A model generated the notes under the pieces. The model saw nothing but the letters and a program-made list of their open reading frames with translations. It was not told the DNA's origin and made no database searches. Positions 11,801-19,155 of a stretch of 19,155 bases of DNA are shown here, piece after piece. Within the stretch, counting starts at the first letter, position 1, and each line of letters starts with the position of its first letter. The stretch comes from Phoronis ovalis (lineage: Eukaryota; Phoronida; Phoronidae). The stretch is taken from assembly GCA_028565635.1 (NCBI GenBank), contig JAOXYB010016365.1, forward strand, positions 1-19,155. The letters are read 5' to 3'. Both the position numbers and the translations under genes were made by a program.

Positions 11801-14800
11801 TATAAAAGCTATTTCTACCTAGTAATATCATAAATTCTGTTAGCTTTGTTATGCCTTACACTACAGCCTTGTCTCATTAAACTATTTGTGATTGGGATTA
11901 TGTTCATTGCTATTATTATTATTATTATAGTCATCTAGTGATAGGTTGTTAGGATAATGCCAAAAAGCCACGGTGTTCAGTTCTTCCAAAAGTCGTTCCA
12001 ATATATGTAGGCAGAAATATGGGATTTAGTCACATGGTGTAGTAAAAGCAGAGATCACTTTTCTTTGGATACCTTATAAATTTTGTTCACAATTGCAATA
12101 ATAGTAAGCACATAATCCCAAAAGAAACCAGCTAGAAGAATGGAAATGTAAACTAAGTTTCTATTTACTACTGCAGAAGACTGCAGAGAAATCTTTTGGA
12201 AGAATTCATTTCTTGGAAAAAATATCACAAAAAATATAATAAGACAAGGCATAATTTTATGCAGTTCATATTTGATACATTTACCTTTGGAACTTTAACA
12301 AAATCTTGAGAAACCTGCAGAAAAAAGGTTGAAAAATATAGCGCAGTGCAAGTTATGTAAAGTGCGATGTTAACTTATAGCAAGTTAAGAAAATTATTTG
12401 AAGAAAATAATCTGTGTGTTATACTAATAATTACAGCAATGAGCAATAGGACTTCACAGTTTACAGAATAAATAATTAGTAGAAATATTAGAACATAAAA
12501 AATTGAATAAGTATTAAAGTTAACAGACTTTACAGAAGTACATTACAAACAACCCTGTGGCAAGCGCTAATGCATTAAATGTGTCTTTGCATACCCGAGT
12601 CATAAAGCTGCTATCACATGCAGCAGCAGGGTGAGCATGACATTTGTCAAACAACGATCATGGAAGTAATGTTTTGCTGCCCCTTCATGTTTGCCTAAAT
12701 GTCTATTCTAACAGTATTCAATTAGCATCAGACTACTGTGAAATTTGTGCAAATCACATGTCACACATAACAAATAGATTTAAACATCAGTTTTAAGTGA
12801 TGATGTGCACTGTTTTTATAAAGTTTCAGTTTGATGTGAATAATACACGATATGAAAAGATTAAGGTGGGAAAATACATATGGTTAGGACATAACATGTA
12901 TTGTTAATTCTAAAACAGGCACACAATGGAGTTAGATTTATTTTTAAGACTTTGACACTTACTACAAAGTTTCGCGGTAATTAATTGTTTTTTTTGGAAA
13001 GTTCTTTAGTAACAGTTTAGATTTACAGTCATGTTTTTTCCACACAATTTGCATTAATAACGACATTTACATGGTGCTGCAGGTTTGAAGTTACGCAGAC
13101 GAAGAAGGTAACAACCAACAATTCAACAACATGCCACCGCTACAAAATATGTCTATACAAACAACACCTTTTATCACTAACATGCTTGACAAAATCCTCC
13201 GTGTACTATTACAATACTGCAAATACAACATTCCCTTATTTTGTATGAACAGGCATGCTGCACTGATCACCACACCTCAAAAACACAATATAGATCGGAC
13301 AATATTGGCAGCACTCATGTTGTAACTATGTAAATTGCAGATGAAGGGAAATGGTAACATTATTTAGCTTTACCAAGTGAATTAGAGTAATTAGTATGTG
13401 GCTGAAGGCTCCCTAGAACTGAAAACACAATCCCTTGATGTAGAAATGGAATTACTATTAATTATACATCTGACAATGAACGTAACATGACACAACATGA
13501 TTGAAATATACTGCAGCACTTTGCATTGCATTATGTTTTGTCACACTTTAGAATTAGATAGTTAGCTTAAAGACCCCATATTTGCTTTGGTTATCTGCAA
13601 TGTACACAGTCTGTATATTACCAAGATGCTCATTATTTAGCCCGTTCTTACTGCAATACAAACCTCAGCTTCTTCATCCTGGTTTAGGGACAAGATACAA
13701 AACATTATCATCAAAACACTCTTTTTAACAACAGAAGCGTTCATTTAACATCATAAAACATAGTAAGATTAGGATTTTCATTAGCTACAACGAAATTCTT
13801 TACAGCACCAGTTTTCATTACTTGGCTGTGTACAGATAATAAATTGTTACGTACTTAAAATTATTTTAAAAATTTAGGTATTTTCCCATTTGATCAAGTT
13901 TTTCGTCAAATGTAACTTACAAATAACTTTTAGCTGCCAAAGGTTTGAGACAGTAATGATAAACTAGTTTTATTATGACATCCCTACTTACCTCTGTTAG
14001 ACTTGGTCTTTTTCTTCCAGCACTTTCAGTGGGTATTCTTTTCAACATTTCACATAACAATGGGCATTTTTTAGAACCAGTTGATTCTATAACATTCAGA
14101 TCTCTTGCCAGAGTCTCTCGATCCTCATAGTCCACCTGAAAACCACAAAATAAATACAAGAAAAATCATTACAATCTTGATTTTAGTATACAACACAATT
14201 TTATTTTATAGAAATGAAATTCAAGTAGTATGCATAAAGAAGAGAAAAAGATAAAGATGACAATTCAGCAAAATGAAATGGATAATTTTTTGAGAATTGT
14301 GATTCCCGATAAAAATTCCAGTAACGTATTATATACTCACAAAACCACATTCTGGTTCTAATGTTGAGATGCTGAACTCTAAATTGAAATATTCTAAAAA
14401 TTCTCGCACGAGACTTATAGATGTTCGACCTGAAAAGTACAAAACGAATATTATAAAACTACAAAATGTTATTCTTCTTTACTGATTAATATATAGTCAC
14501 ATAGAAAAGGATGTTTGCAGCCGTCCTGACACTCCTTCATATAAAGGTTAATTTTAATGAGATCACACTGCACTGTACATGCACTACATACAGAATATTT
14601 TACAAATTAGTTATTAAACTCACCTTCCTTTGTAGACAAGAATTTTGTGAGTTCTTGATTCAGAAAAGGAGTTTTATTCTGAACAGATTCTTGTTCTTCT
14701 AATGCAAGGAAAACATTGGCTCTTAACTGTGCCTTGAATGATAACGTGCAACGAAGAATCGAATATAGATTTAACAAGTCACATGATTTCACATACTACA

Positions 14801-15892
14801 CATGTTTTAACTGATTTTCTAAGGAGATTGTGTGATACATGTATTTGATAGAATTATTACAACTAATTTTTTGACAATTACAGTTAGTTTATCCCTATGC
14901 ACTTGTTATGATTAGATTGCTAGGAATATAGCCCTGGGTATAACGCTTCAGTCCTATAGTGTCATATATATGGCATGTACCCAGAACTACAAGCTGAGTT
15001 GATCCGAATAGCCCACGTAAGATTGTTTTGAATTGCAGTGGCAGCACACCTAACATGTAGTACTGCTGTGTAGTTCAATTTCTTGGTATGCATCTATTTG
15101 CCACTGATAATGAGCTTAGCTCCACTGCAGCTTAATTTGAATAGTGGAATATGCAATGAATGCATTAATAATAACTAATTGATGGCTATGCTTAAGAAGT
15201 TGGATGGTTGAGAGTAGTGTTAGCTACCTAGATTTAGCTGCACTTCACAATGTTATAGTACTATTGTTATAATGGTTATTGCTATTTTATTTATTTTAAG
15301 CAGGTTTTAAACATGCTGAACATTACCACATTTTTAAGGTCCGTCTACCTTATATAGTAACTTGTGACTTACGAAAACAAAATACGTTGTTAGAAAAAAT
15401 AGCATCTTTATTATTTATGTAAGTATCATTACAGAGTTTATCAGGCCCATTCCACTTCTAGTTTATACTTTACGGATTATCATTCTGGAAGCGGGACCCA
15501 GGACTAGGCACATGCGCAAAAATGGGCAGAAATTTGGTAAGTTGATATCTTCTTTACTGTTAACATTTTTGCTTTTGGTATCTTTACCGCCAAGTTTTTT
15601 TACCATTTGGTATCGCTACCGTAACCGAGAGAATTTTAAGCCAGTGTCCCCGAGCTAGGTATAAACTAGTATTATTAACTATTAAGTCTAAATGTTTACA
15701 ATTACATGATTTACTGGACGTTACTAGAATAAATAGACAGCTTGCAAACAGCATGTTAGTCTCGTTACAAACTGTCTGGTATTGCCGACGTTTTCCATTA
15801 ATGTAGCATACCCTTATTTTGCCAAGAACGCCATTAGCTTCCAAAGTTTGAGCCACCAAATCCCTCAGCTCCGTATCTTCATCGGCGGACAT
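2776..15892 (-). CDS. CEP43: FOP/CEP43 (FGFR1 oncogene partner) centrosomal protein with EF-hands
   Basis: Sixteen coding exons join in phase to 1512 nt, 503 residues plus stop: 15892-15812, 14732-14624, 14429-14341, 14135-13992, 13678-13664, 12314-12285, 11067-11011, 10571-10501, 10084-10023, 7331-7186, 6842-6676, 5885-5820, 4701-4526, 4275-4207, 3341-3196, 2859-2776. Vertebrate FOP dimerises through its N-terminus, sits at centrosomes and basal bodies, and helps start cilium formation with CEP350 and CEP19. Family marks seen here: EDTELRDLVAQTLE (residues 5-18), ALEEQE (37-42), a LisH-type segment (about 64-93), SKIP (about 260-263), DDPFFDDPVP (305-314), SLKDAPPL (392-399) and a C-terminal acidic tail ending in DYIEDIL. 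Human FOP is about 400 residues; this one is longer mainly because of an EF-hand pair at 174-225. The start is the first in-frame ATG, with A at -3. Exons 5 (15 nt) and 6 (30 nt) are the least certain. Confidence 0.93.
3196..3341 (-). CDS. CEP43: FOP exon 15 (acidic C-terminal region)
   Basis: Residues 429-476. DDDYEDDF, GRSDKS and IAEEIDEDI ... ISIE match the human DDDYVDDF, HRSEKS and IGEEIEEDLSVEI. Acceptor TTTCAG, donor GAG|GTGAGC. Confidence 0.94.
3342..4206. other. FOP intron 14
   Basis: No exon seen. Inside it a 16-base unit (tatgatttcaataaat) occurs twice, at 3721-3736 and 3743-3758, with a 22-base period. The short plus-strand ORF crossing it arises from this AT-rich sequence and has no splice or protein support. 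Confidence 0.6.
4207..4275 (-). CDS. CEP43: FOP exon 14
   Basis: Residues 406-427 plus one base of D428. ELDNDLKAIDKKIADLGFG corresponds to human TVLKDLKLISDKIGSLGLG, a short predicted helix. Acceptor CTTAG, donor TTTG|GTAAGT. Confidence 0.93.
4526..4701 (-). CDS. CEP43: FOP exon 13 (DAPPL repeat segment)
   Basis: Residues 347-404 plus one base of D405. SLQGLPSL and SLKDAPPLLGL resemble the paired human motifs SLSDAPPL and SLAGAPSL. It is rich in Ser, Thr and Gly and probably disordered. Acceptor TTTGCAG, donor AAAG|GTAATA. Confidence 0.92.
4702..5819. other. FOP intron 12
   Basis: A 1.1-kb intron. A plus-strand frame is open for 109 codons at 4806-5135. It starts at TTG, has no recognisable domain or splice context, and lies wholly within the intron, so I do not call it a gene. 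Nothing else stands out. Confidence 0.6.
5820..5885 (-). CDS. CEP43: FOP exon 12 (linker)
   Basis: Residues 325-345 (RVNKEGPPNNK, then VSQIPVFSPS), a low-complexity polar linker. Acceptor TTTTTTTAG, donor AGCAG|GTAAA. The phase agrees with both neighbours. Confidence 0.8.
5886..6675. other. FOP intron 11
   Basis: Non-coding, AT-rich. I see no exon, repeat boundary or RNA gene in it. Confidence 0.6.
6676..6842 (-). CDS. CEP43: FOP exon 11 (acidic FFDDP segment)
   Basis: Residues 269-323 plus two bases of S324. DNEEDDPFFDDPVP matches the human acidic stretch ending FFDDPIP. The acceptor is AAAG directly before ACA GGA; the CAG three bases on would also keep the frame (NAGNAG-like choice). Donor CCAAG|GTAAG. 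Confidence 0.92.
6915..7064. mobile_element. 150-bp hairpin MITE-like element
   Basis: The left half (TTGCAGTAGGTTTCTGAGTT ... ACTGGTTTGTGA) is repeated in reverse complement by the right half, with about 60-65 bases per arm and scattered mismatches. The spacer is about 30 bases. It lies in the 343-bp FOP intron 10. The ends appear to be TTRCAGTAGG. I could not fix a target-site duplication. It looks like a small non-autonomous DNA transposon relic. Confidence 0.6.
7186..7331 (-). CDS. CEP43: FOP exon 10 (EF-hand 2 end, SKIP motif)
   Basis: Residues 221-268. IDFDEF completes the second EF-hand loop (DTDYNSVIDFDE, 214-225), followed by the helix LGMYKRLFILC. Then DVSDIVPSSPKS and SKIPAP resemble the human SDVHSPPKSP ... 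SKIP segment, so the EF-hands sit just before this point in FOP. Acceptor TTTTTGTAG, donor AAG|GTAAG. Confidence 0.92.
7398..9215. mobile_element. Foldback-type non-autonomous DNA transposon (1.8 kb)
   Basis: A very long imperfect inverted repeat. 7398-7850 pairs with about 8757-9215, and 8031-8092 pairs with about 8694-8757. The left arm carries about 180 extra bases (7851-8030), and the central spacer is about 600 bases (8093-8693). Both ends read TTAAGTCGG-TTCCGC. They can be read as a TIR starting TTAAGTCGG next to a TA duplication (7396-7397 and 9216-9217), or as a TIR starting GTCGG inside TTAA duplications. No transposase frame is present. Arm mismatches show it is old. It sits in the intron that splits EF-hand 2 of FOP. 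Confidence 0.8.
9832..9922 (-). other. Candidate alternative exon inside the FOP EF-hand 2 intron
   Basis: This 91-nt segment has a good acceptor (TTTGTTTTAAAG) and a strong donor (AG|GTAAGA). It stays open when read on from exon 9, giving a peptide that starts VNKKILYGFPDRQQ. Splicing on to exon 10 shifts the frame and gives a stop three codons later. Read through its own donor it stops at once (AGG TAA). It could be a regulatory or terminal exon, or a chance match. I do not recognise the peptide. Confidence 0.35.
10023..10084 (-). CDS. CEP43: FOP exon 9 (EF-hand 2, first half of loop)
   Basis: Residues 200-219, NMLERYVTDEFRAV then DTDYNS, with one base of V220. The donor at 10021-10022 (G|GTGGGT) is chosen because it yields a twelve-residue loop with the next exon. 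A nearby alternative GT (10024-10025) would make it eleven. Acceptor TTTTTTAG. Confidence 0.85.
10501..10571 (-). CDS. CEP43: FOP exon 8 (EF-hand 1 loop)
   Basis: Residues 176-198 plus two bases of R199. DKSGTIDKDEL joined to the preceding DQ gives the canonical twelve-residue loop DQDKSGTIDKDE (174-185). Calcium-ligand positions 1, 3, 5, 9 and 12 hold D, D, S, D, E, with G at 6 and I at 8. Acceptor CATTTCAG, donor CAG|GTTAGT. Confidence 0.88.
11011..11067 (-). CDS. CEP43: FOP exon 7 (EF-hand 1, entering helix)
   Basis: Residues 157-175, starting DLTPKQVADA and ending QKFEHYDQ. This is the entering helix of an EF-hand plus the first two loop residues (D174, Q175). Acceptor is a long T-run then CAG; donor CAG|GTTAGT; phase 0 at both ends. 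Confidence 0.85.
11068..12284. other. FOP intron 6
   Basis: A 1.2-kb intron without a visible exon. It holds a short (TAT)n microsatellite at about 11910-11929. A minus-strand frame at 12055-12252 has no start or splice support. Confidence 0.6.
12285..12314 (-). CDS. CEP43: FOP exon 6, candidate 30-nt exon
   Basis: It encodes VSQDFVKVPK in phase 0 at both ends. The acceptor TTTTTTCTGCAG is strong and the donor is AAG|GTAAAT. It leads straight into the EF-hand exons and would form the linker before the first EF-hand helix. Skipping it would keep the frame. Confidence 0.62.
12315..13663. other. FOP intron 5
   Basis: A 1.35-kb intron. Overlapping 60-codon frames lie on both strands near 13091-13325, with no protein or splice evidence. 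I see nothing else in it. Confidence 0.55.
13664..13678 (-). CDS. CEP43: FOP exon 5, candidate 15-nt microexon (DEEAE)
   Basis: Flanked by CCTAAACCAG and by the donor GTTTGTAT, this 15-base segment encodes DEEAE in phase 0 at both ends. It can be included or skipped without a frame change. The call rests on splice sites and phase only, so it is tentative. Confidence 0.5.
13992..14135 (-). CDS. CEP43: FOP exon 4
   Basis: Residues 94-141. RETLARDLNVIE corresponds to human RENLARDLGIIE, followed by CPLLCEMLKR (human GPLLLEVIRR). The end is basic and serine-rich (GRKRPSLTE). Acceptor TTTTCAG, donor GAG|GTAAGT, phase 0 at both ends. Confidence 0.92.
14341..14429 (-). CDS. CEP43: FOP exon 3 (LisH motif)
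   Basis: Residues 65-93. It carries SLVREFLEYFNLEFSISTL, the LisH-type dimerisation helix pair of FOP (human form SLVAEFLQFFNLDFTLAVF). Acceptor CTTTTCAG, donor TTT|GTGAGT, ends in phase 0. Confidence 0.93.
14624..14732 (-). CDS. CEP43: FOP exon 2 (conserved N-terminal domain)
   Basis: Residues 28-63 plus the first base of G64. AQLRANVFLALEEQE, NKTPFLN and KFLSTKEG follow the FOP/TONNEAU-type N-terminal domain used for dimerisation. The acceptor TTCAAG is weak in pyrimidines, but the join KIR-AQLRA mirrors human RIK-AELRA. The donor is G|GTGAGT. Confidence 0.93.
14733..15811. other. FOP intron 1
   Basis: A 1.08-kb intron between the start-codon exon and exon 2. I see no further coding segment or repeat. 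Confidence 0.6.
15812..15892 (-). CDS. CEP43: FOP exon 1 (start codon, N-terminal helix)
   Basis: Residues 1-27. It begins with ATG at 15892 in the context CAAAATGT. The segment EDTELRDLVAQTLE closely matches the human N-terminus. The donor is AGG|GTATGC and the phase is 0. The reading frame stays open upstream but has no earlier ATG. Confidence 0.93.
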
Positions 15893-16200
15893 TTTGAAAC
15901 AATACAAATGCGCATGTGTTGTTATTTTGAAATTACTTCCGGTAAACTTTTTGGCTAGTATTGTCCGCGAAATATTAAATGGTTCTACGACAACACTGCT
16001 TATATAAAACAAATTTCAACTTTACTGTTATCTTGTTTTTACATAATTAATTTGACAGTCTTTTAAATTATGTTAATTTTGTTTTCGTTGTTGCCGTAGA
16101 ATCGACCAATCAGCTAAAAGTTTGCAAAAGATTTACACCAATCAGCGCCTGTAAAAATGGGTCATTTAAAATACCTCGCTTTTTCAAACTTCACTTTTGC
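15893..16200. promoter_or_regulatory. Bidirectional promoter region between FOP and importin-alpha genes
   Basis: The FOP start codon (15892, -) and the probable non-coding first exon of the importin-alpha gene (ending 16217, +) lie about 300 bases apart, facing away from each other. On the FOP side there is an ETS-type site ACTTCCGGT (15935-15943) and a TGCGCATG (15909-15916) like an NRF1 half site. On the importin side there are two CCAATCAGC boxes (16106 and 16138) and hexamers TTTAAA (16165-16170) and TTCAAA (16183-16188). I see no clear TATA box. Whether the sites serve one or both genes is inference. Confidence 0.6.
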
Positions 16201-16217
16201 ATGAGACACTGAAGCAG
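16190..16217 (+). other. KPNA2: Likely non-coding first exon end of importin-alpha gene
   Basis: A strong donor CAG|GTGAGC lies at 16217/16218. The next good acceptor in the 5' UTR is ATTTATTTGCAG ending at 17052, ahead of the ATG at 17158. This suggests a leader intron of 835 bases. The transcription start is not visible, so the left border is a guess. Confidence 0.5.
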
Positions 16218-17052
16218 GTGAGCGTGTGTTAGAGTTGTGGCTTTAGAATGGTTGCAGAAAATAATCAAAATTAATCTTTCAAGTGTTTTTTTATATGTGT
16301 AACATAGCAGTATGCATTTGTGTACTTCAGATGTGTTCGATTTTTTTTGTCCGATTTATTGTCTTTGAGTGACTTGGTTTGTGCTTGTGTTGTGACCAGT
16401 ACTGGGGTTCGACACAACTTGTTTAGTAAATTTAGTTATTGAACTATAAACTTCTTTATACCAAATTTTAAAAAGATGAAAAGATAACATGGTATAGTGA
16501 AATAAAAAACTTGAAAGACTATGAACATTTACTTTTCCTATCTGGCACATGATTATGTAATCAGGAACTGCGGAATGGGACAATTTGGATAATAAATTGG
16601 AAGATAAATTTCAAATTAGCTCAGTTCTAACACCCATGTAGTTACAAAGCTGAAAGTTACCCTTTAACTAATTACAAATAGAGACATCTAAAAGAATGTC
16701 TCAGGTTTTAAAAGTTTTCCTTTGTTCAAAAGTTTTTAAAAAATTTAAAATAGAATATTAGAAGTCCCTGTTGGAAGTGAAAGAAAAAAGTGATTTTTGG
16801 CCCAAAGTGATAGCTTGTCTACATGCTAACGAAGGACTAATTATATGAGAATTTATAGTTAAAAAATGATAATACAAACTTAATTATTCACAATGAGCCT
16901 AGTCCACCAAAATGGCCTCATTACTGATTAATACAAAATTCTGTGAAAGACAGGTAAATTAATTTCCATAATCCTTATATTAATACCTTTCCAAAAATGC
17001 ATAATTTTATTAGGCCTAATCATTTTTCATTTAATTTTCTATTTATTTGCAG
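16218..17052. other. Importin-alpha leader intron (predicted)
   Basis: AT-rich sequence with no coding signal. It is bounded by the GTGAGC donor and the TTTGCAG acceptor. Confidence 0.45.
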
Positions 17053-17157
17053 TTAATATTAAAGCACTATTGCACAAGACCATTGTTTAGTGACAAGCTA
17101 TAGACCAACAAATTTAGTTGTTTTACACCATTAGACAATCGACACCACAGCATCAAA
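17053..17157 (+). other. KPNA2: 5' UTR part of importin-alpha exon 2 (predicted)
   Basis: The sequence from the acceptor at 17052 up to the start codon. It contains no upstream ATG on the plus strand, which supports use of the ATG at 17158. Confidence 0.45.
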
Positions 17158-17220
17158 ATGCCTTCTGAAAACTGTACTCTTCGTATGAAAAACTATAAAA
17201 ACAAAGGACGAGATGTTGAT
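17158..17220 (+). CDS. KPNA2: Importin-alpha coding exon 1
   Basis: Residues 1-21, starting [19 protein letters not shown]. It contains the first basic part of the IBB domain. Donor GAT|GTAAGT, phase 0, as expected before EMRRRR. Confidence 0.93.
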
Positions 17221-19155
17221 GTAAGTTCACATGTTTTTAATCTTGCCTTGGTTTCAGTAATATTTAACTTCGCCATTCATGAATGACAAAAATGGTGGCC
17301 CAAGGGGGAAAGCAATATGAAAGTGGGTGGGTACCCATGTTTCAACATGGTTATACCTAATGGAGTGACCCTGGAAGTCCAAAAAAAATATCCAGTCGTA
17401 GTGACCTGTTGAAAAAAATTGCACCATATAGATACGGGGTGATTATATTGACAAAAAAACCCACATTTTTAGTATGTCTCTAAGTTTTCTCAATTCTAAA
17501 ATTAAAAGGAATTGATCATTTGAGTGACAACTTTATAACGAAGTGGAATTTTTAACTGCTAGTCTATAATGCTGTGTCGTAAACCTGCAAAAAAAAACTG
17601 TCCCTTTTCGTAATTTTAGGCAAAAATATTCCCAAAGCATTTAACCATTTATGGAAAATTTGTGTAAAACATTTCCATATTTGCTCCCTAGTAAGGGGCA
17701 CGACTTGTGAATATTTCATTTTGCAAGATGTCACTTGCAGCTTTAAAATAATTGCAAATGATAACAAGCATTTTGTTGCAGGAGATGCGTAGAAGAAGAA
17801 ATGAAGTGTCAGTAGAGTTGAGGAAAGCCAAAAAAGATGACCAACTGCTAAAAAGGAGAAATGTTAGCCTGGGCCCTGAAGAACCAACCAGCCCACTGCA
17901 AGAACAAAAACAGGTATTTTTTACAAACAGCATTTTTTACTGTCCTATCCACAACAGTTCATATACCTAATGTAAACATTGACAATAGCAAGGTTTAATC
18001 TGCGAGACAAGATTATATATTCTTTGCGATTCAGTTGATTTCTGTCCTGGGTGGTACTTAGACTTCTAGACTTTGACATGCTAGTTTTTCTATTCTTTGT
18101 TTATTTGGACCTGGAATGTATGTCCCGTGGGGGGGGGGGGTGAGGCAGTCAGCATGAAAGTGGGTACCCATGTTCCAACATGGATTTTCAACAAAGGCCA
18201 TAACGAAGTGAAATTCTGCAAAAAATACACCTAAGGAAGTGAGTTTTTTGAAAAAATACACCCCTAAGGAGGTAACTTGGGAAAAACACCCCTATCGAAG
18301 TGTCACACCTTCAAAAACCACCCCTTTTTGTGATTATAGCTAAAAAAACAGACCCTAAGCGTGCAACACGCGTTACGCACCGGCGGTTTGAAAAACATAC
18401 CCTTTCACGCGAAATTTTGTTGGAACATGCGTACCCACTTTTATATTGACTCCCCCCGGGTGTGTGTCCTAGTTCCCATTACAGTTTTTGAACATTGAAT
18501 TTTCTCATTTTTATACCTTAAAGGAAATGTTGTCTTAAACACTATTAAAAGTATACCATAAAAATATGTGGTTATTTGTTTAAACCCTTTATATAATACA
18601 ATATTTCATAATAATATTTTATTATCCAGAATGTAACGTTGTCGATGAATGAAATTATTAACCAAGTAAATGGCACTGACTACCCTAAACAGTTTACTGC
18701 CACTCAAGCAGCAAGGAAATTACTATCTAAAGAAAGAAACCCTCCAATCAATGCAGTCATAGATGCCGGTATCATTCCCAGACTTATTGAATTCCTGGGC
18801 TATGCTGACAGGTAAGAGGGAATTCTCTTAAAGTTTTACATGTTCTACCATTGCCTTTGTTGCATAAAATTATGATACTAAATGGAGAAAGATGTACTTT
18901 TATATGTACTTGTATATTCTTTACTGTTCTTTGTTTGTAAGTTTCGCCAAAACATGTTCAAGTAATTTACTTGGTTTTTGCAGGCCTGAATTACAGTTTG
19001 AAGCTGCCTGGGCATTAACAAATATAGCATCTGGTACCTCACAGCAAACACAAGCAGTAGTAAAAGCAGGTGCTGTCGTGCCATTTGTTAAACTTCTGTC
19101 ATCACCTCATCAGAATGTCTGTGAACAAGCTGTCTGGGCACTTGGCAATATTGCT
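17158..19155 (+). CDS. KPNA2: Importin subunit alpha, KPNA2 type (5' part, runs off right edge)
   Basis: Four coding exons in phase give the first 183 residues: 17158-17220, 17782-17913, 18630-18811, 18984-19155 (cut by the window edge). Importin-alpha binds classical nuclear localisation signals and links cargo to importin-beta for import through the nuclear pore. The N-terminal IBB domain (about 1-60) shows KNKGRD, MRRRR and [14 protein letters not shown], the basic arms that contact importin-beta or fill the NLS groove. Next come [10 protein letters not shown] and ARM repeats with the NLS-binding Trp/Asn pairs WALTN (W135, N139) and WALGN (W177, N181). TSPLQE after the IBB points to the KPNA2 (alpha-1) subfamily. 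The full protein should be about 520 residues, so roughly two thirds is missing. The ATG has A at -3. Confidence 0.95.
17300..17640. repeat. Decayed copy of a 340-bp repeat in importin-alpha intron
   Basis: It begins with gaaagtgggtgggtacccat and ttcaacatgg, near-identical to the start of the copy at 18129. Later parts also match in the same order: ataacgaagtgg and a segment like cccttttcgtaattttagg. It is more degraded, with no clean right end. It lies between coding exons 1 and 2. Confidence 0.6.
17782..17913 (+). CDS. KPNA2: Importin-alpha coding exon 2 (IBB core)
   Basis: Residues 22-65. [20 protein letters not shown] is the conserved IBB core, followed by LLKRRNVS and the acidic linker with TSPLQE. 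Acceptor TTTTGTTGCAG, donor CAG|GTATTT, phase 0 at both ends. Confidence 0.95.
18129..18460. mobile_element. MITE-like element with ~45-bp inverted ends and internal ~31-nt repeats
   Basis: The left end (run of 12 G, then atgaaagtgggtacccatgt and tccaacatgg) is repeated in reverse at the right (tggaacatgcgtacccactt ... gactcccccc). Inside, about 18199-18350, lie five imperfect units of 28-33 bases of the form CCCCTAAGGAAGTGA...GAAAAAACA. No coding capacity. A target-site duplication is not clear. It lies in the intron between importin-alpha coding exons 2 and 3. Confidence 0.6.
18630..18811 (+). CDS. KPNA2: Importin-alpha coding exon 3 (start of ARM repeats)
   Basis: Residues 66-125 plus two bases of R126. 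[18 protein letters not shown] and [12 protein letters not shown] are typical of ARM repeat 1. Acceptor ATTATCCAG, donor AG|GTAAGA. Confidence 0.95.
18984..19155 (+). CDS. KPNA2: Importin-alpha coding exon 4, partial (ARM 2-3)
   Basis: Residues 127-183. [15 protein letters not shown], then [13 protein letters not shown] and [11 protein letters not shown] are canonical. Acceptor TTTTTGCAG. The exon is still open at the window edge, with no donor seen. Confidence 0.96.

Noticed and set aside
11908-11930. TAT trinucleotide run as a regulatory or array feature
   Set aside because: It is only about six units of a simple microsatellite in an intron.
15893-16012. Extending the FOP N-terminus upstream, because the frame is open to 16012
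   Set aside because: There is no in-frame ATG upstream of 15892. The conserved FOP start aligns just after this ATG, and the upstream part contains promoter-type motifs.
17688-17933. An 81-codon minus-strand frame
   Set aside because: It is antisense to importin-alpha coding exon 2, whose IBB motif is unmistakable on the plus strand.

Overview
The window is AT-rich eukaryotic nuclear DNA. Its genes are split into many short exons with GT-AG introns, and the introns carry old foldback and MITE-like repeats. Protein matches and gene structure point to an invertebrate animal. A lophotrochozoan or similar bilaterian fits, but the sequence does not settle the phylum. I had no search tools: homology calls come from recognising conserved protein motifs, and exon borders come from splice sites with matching codon phase.

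Layout. (1) 1-1250, + strand: a possible C-terminal coding tail at the left edge, then at 804-1012 the last exon of a divergent insulin-like peptide gene. It holds a dibasic cleavage site, an A chain, a stop and AATAAA signals. (2) About 1250-2460: no gene seen; this separates two convergent genes. (3) 2460-15892, - strand: a complete FOP/CEP43 (FGFR1OP) centrosomal protein gene. It has 16 coding exons that join in phase into a 503-residue protein. It has the usual LisH-type N-terminus, the acidic FFDDP motif, the DAPPL motif and the conserved C-terminal tail. It also carries two EF-hand calcium-binding loops in the middle, which I do not know from the human protein. The large intron inside EF-hand 2 holds a 1.8-kb foldback element and a candidate alternative exon. 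(4) 15893-16217: a compact region between divergent genes with an ETS-type site, two CCAAT boxes 32 bp apart and CHR-like hexamers. (5) About 16200-19155, + strand: the 5' part of an importin-alpha gene of the KPNA2 type, with a non-coding first exon, the IBB domain, and ARM repeats running off the right edge.

The FOP and importin-alpha genes are head to head and may share a promoter. In vertebrates FOP acts at centrosomes and in cilium formation, while importin-alpha carries nuclear import cargo and controls spindle factors in mitosis. A shared cell-cycle-type promoter is therefore plausible, but this is inference. The insulin-like peptide gene is convergent to FOP, with no visible functional link.
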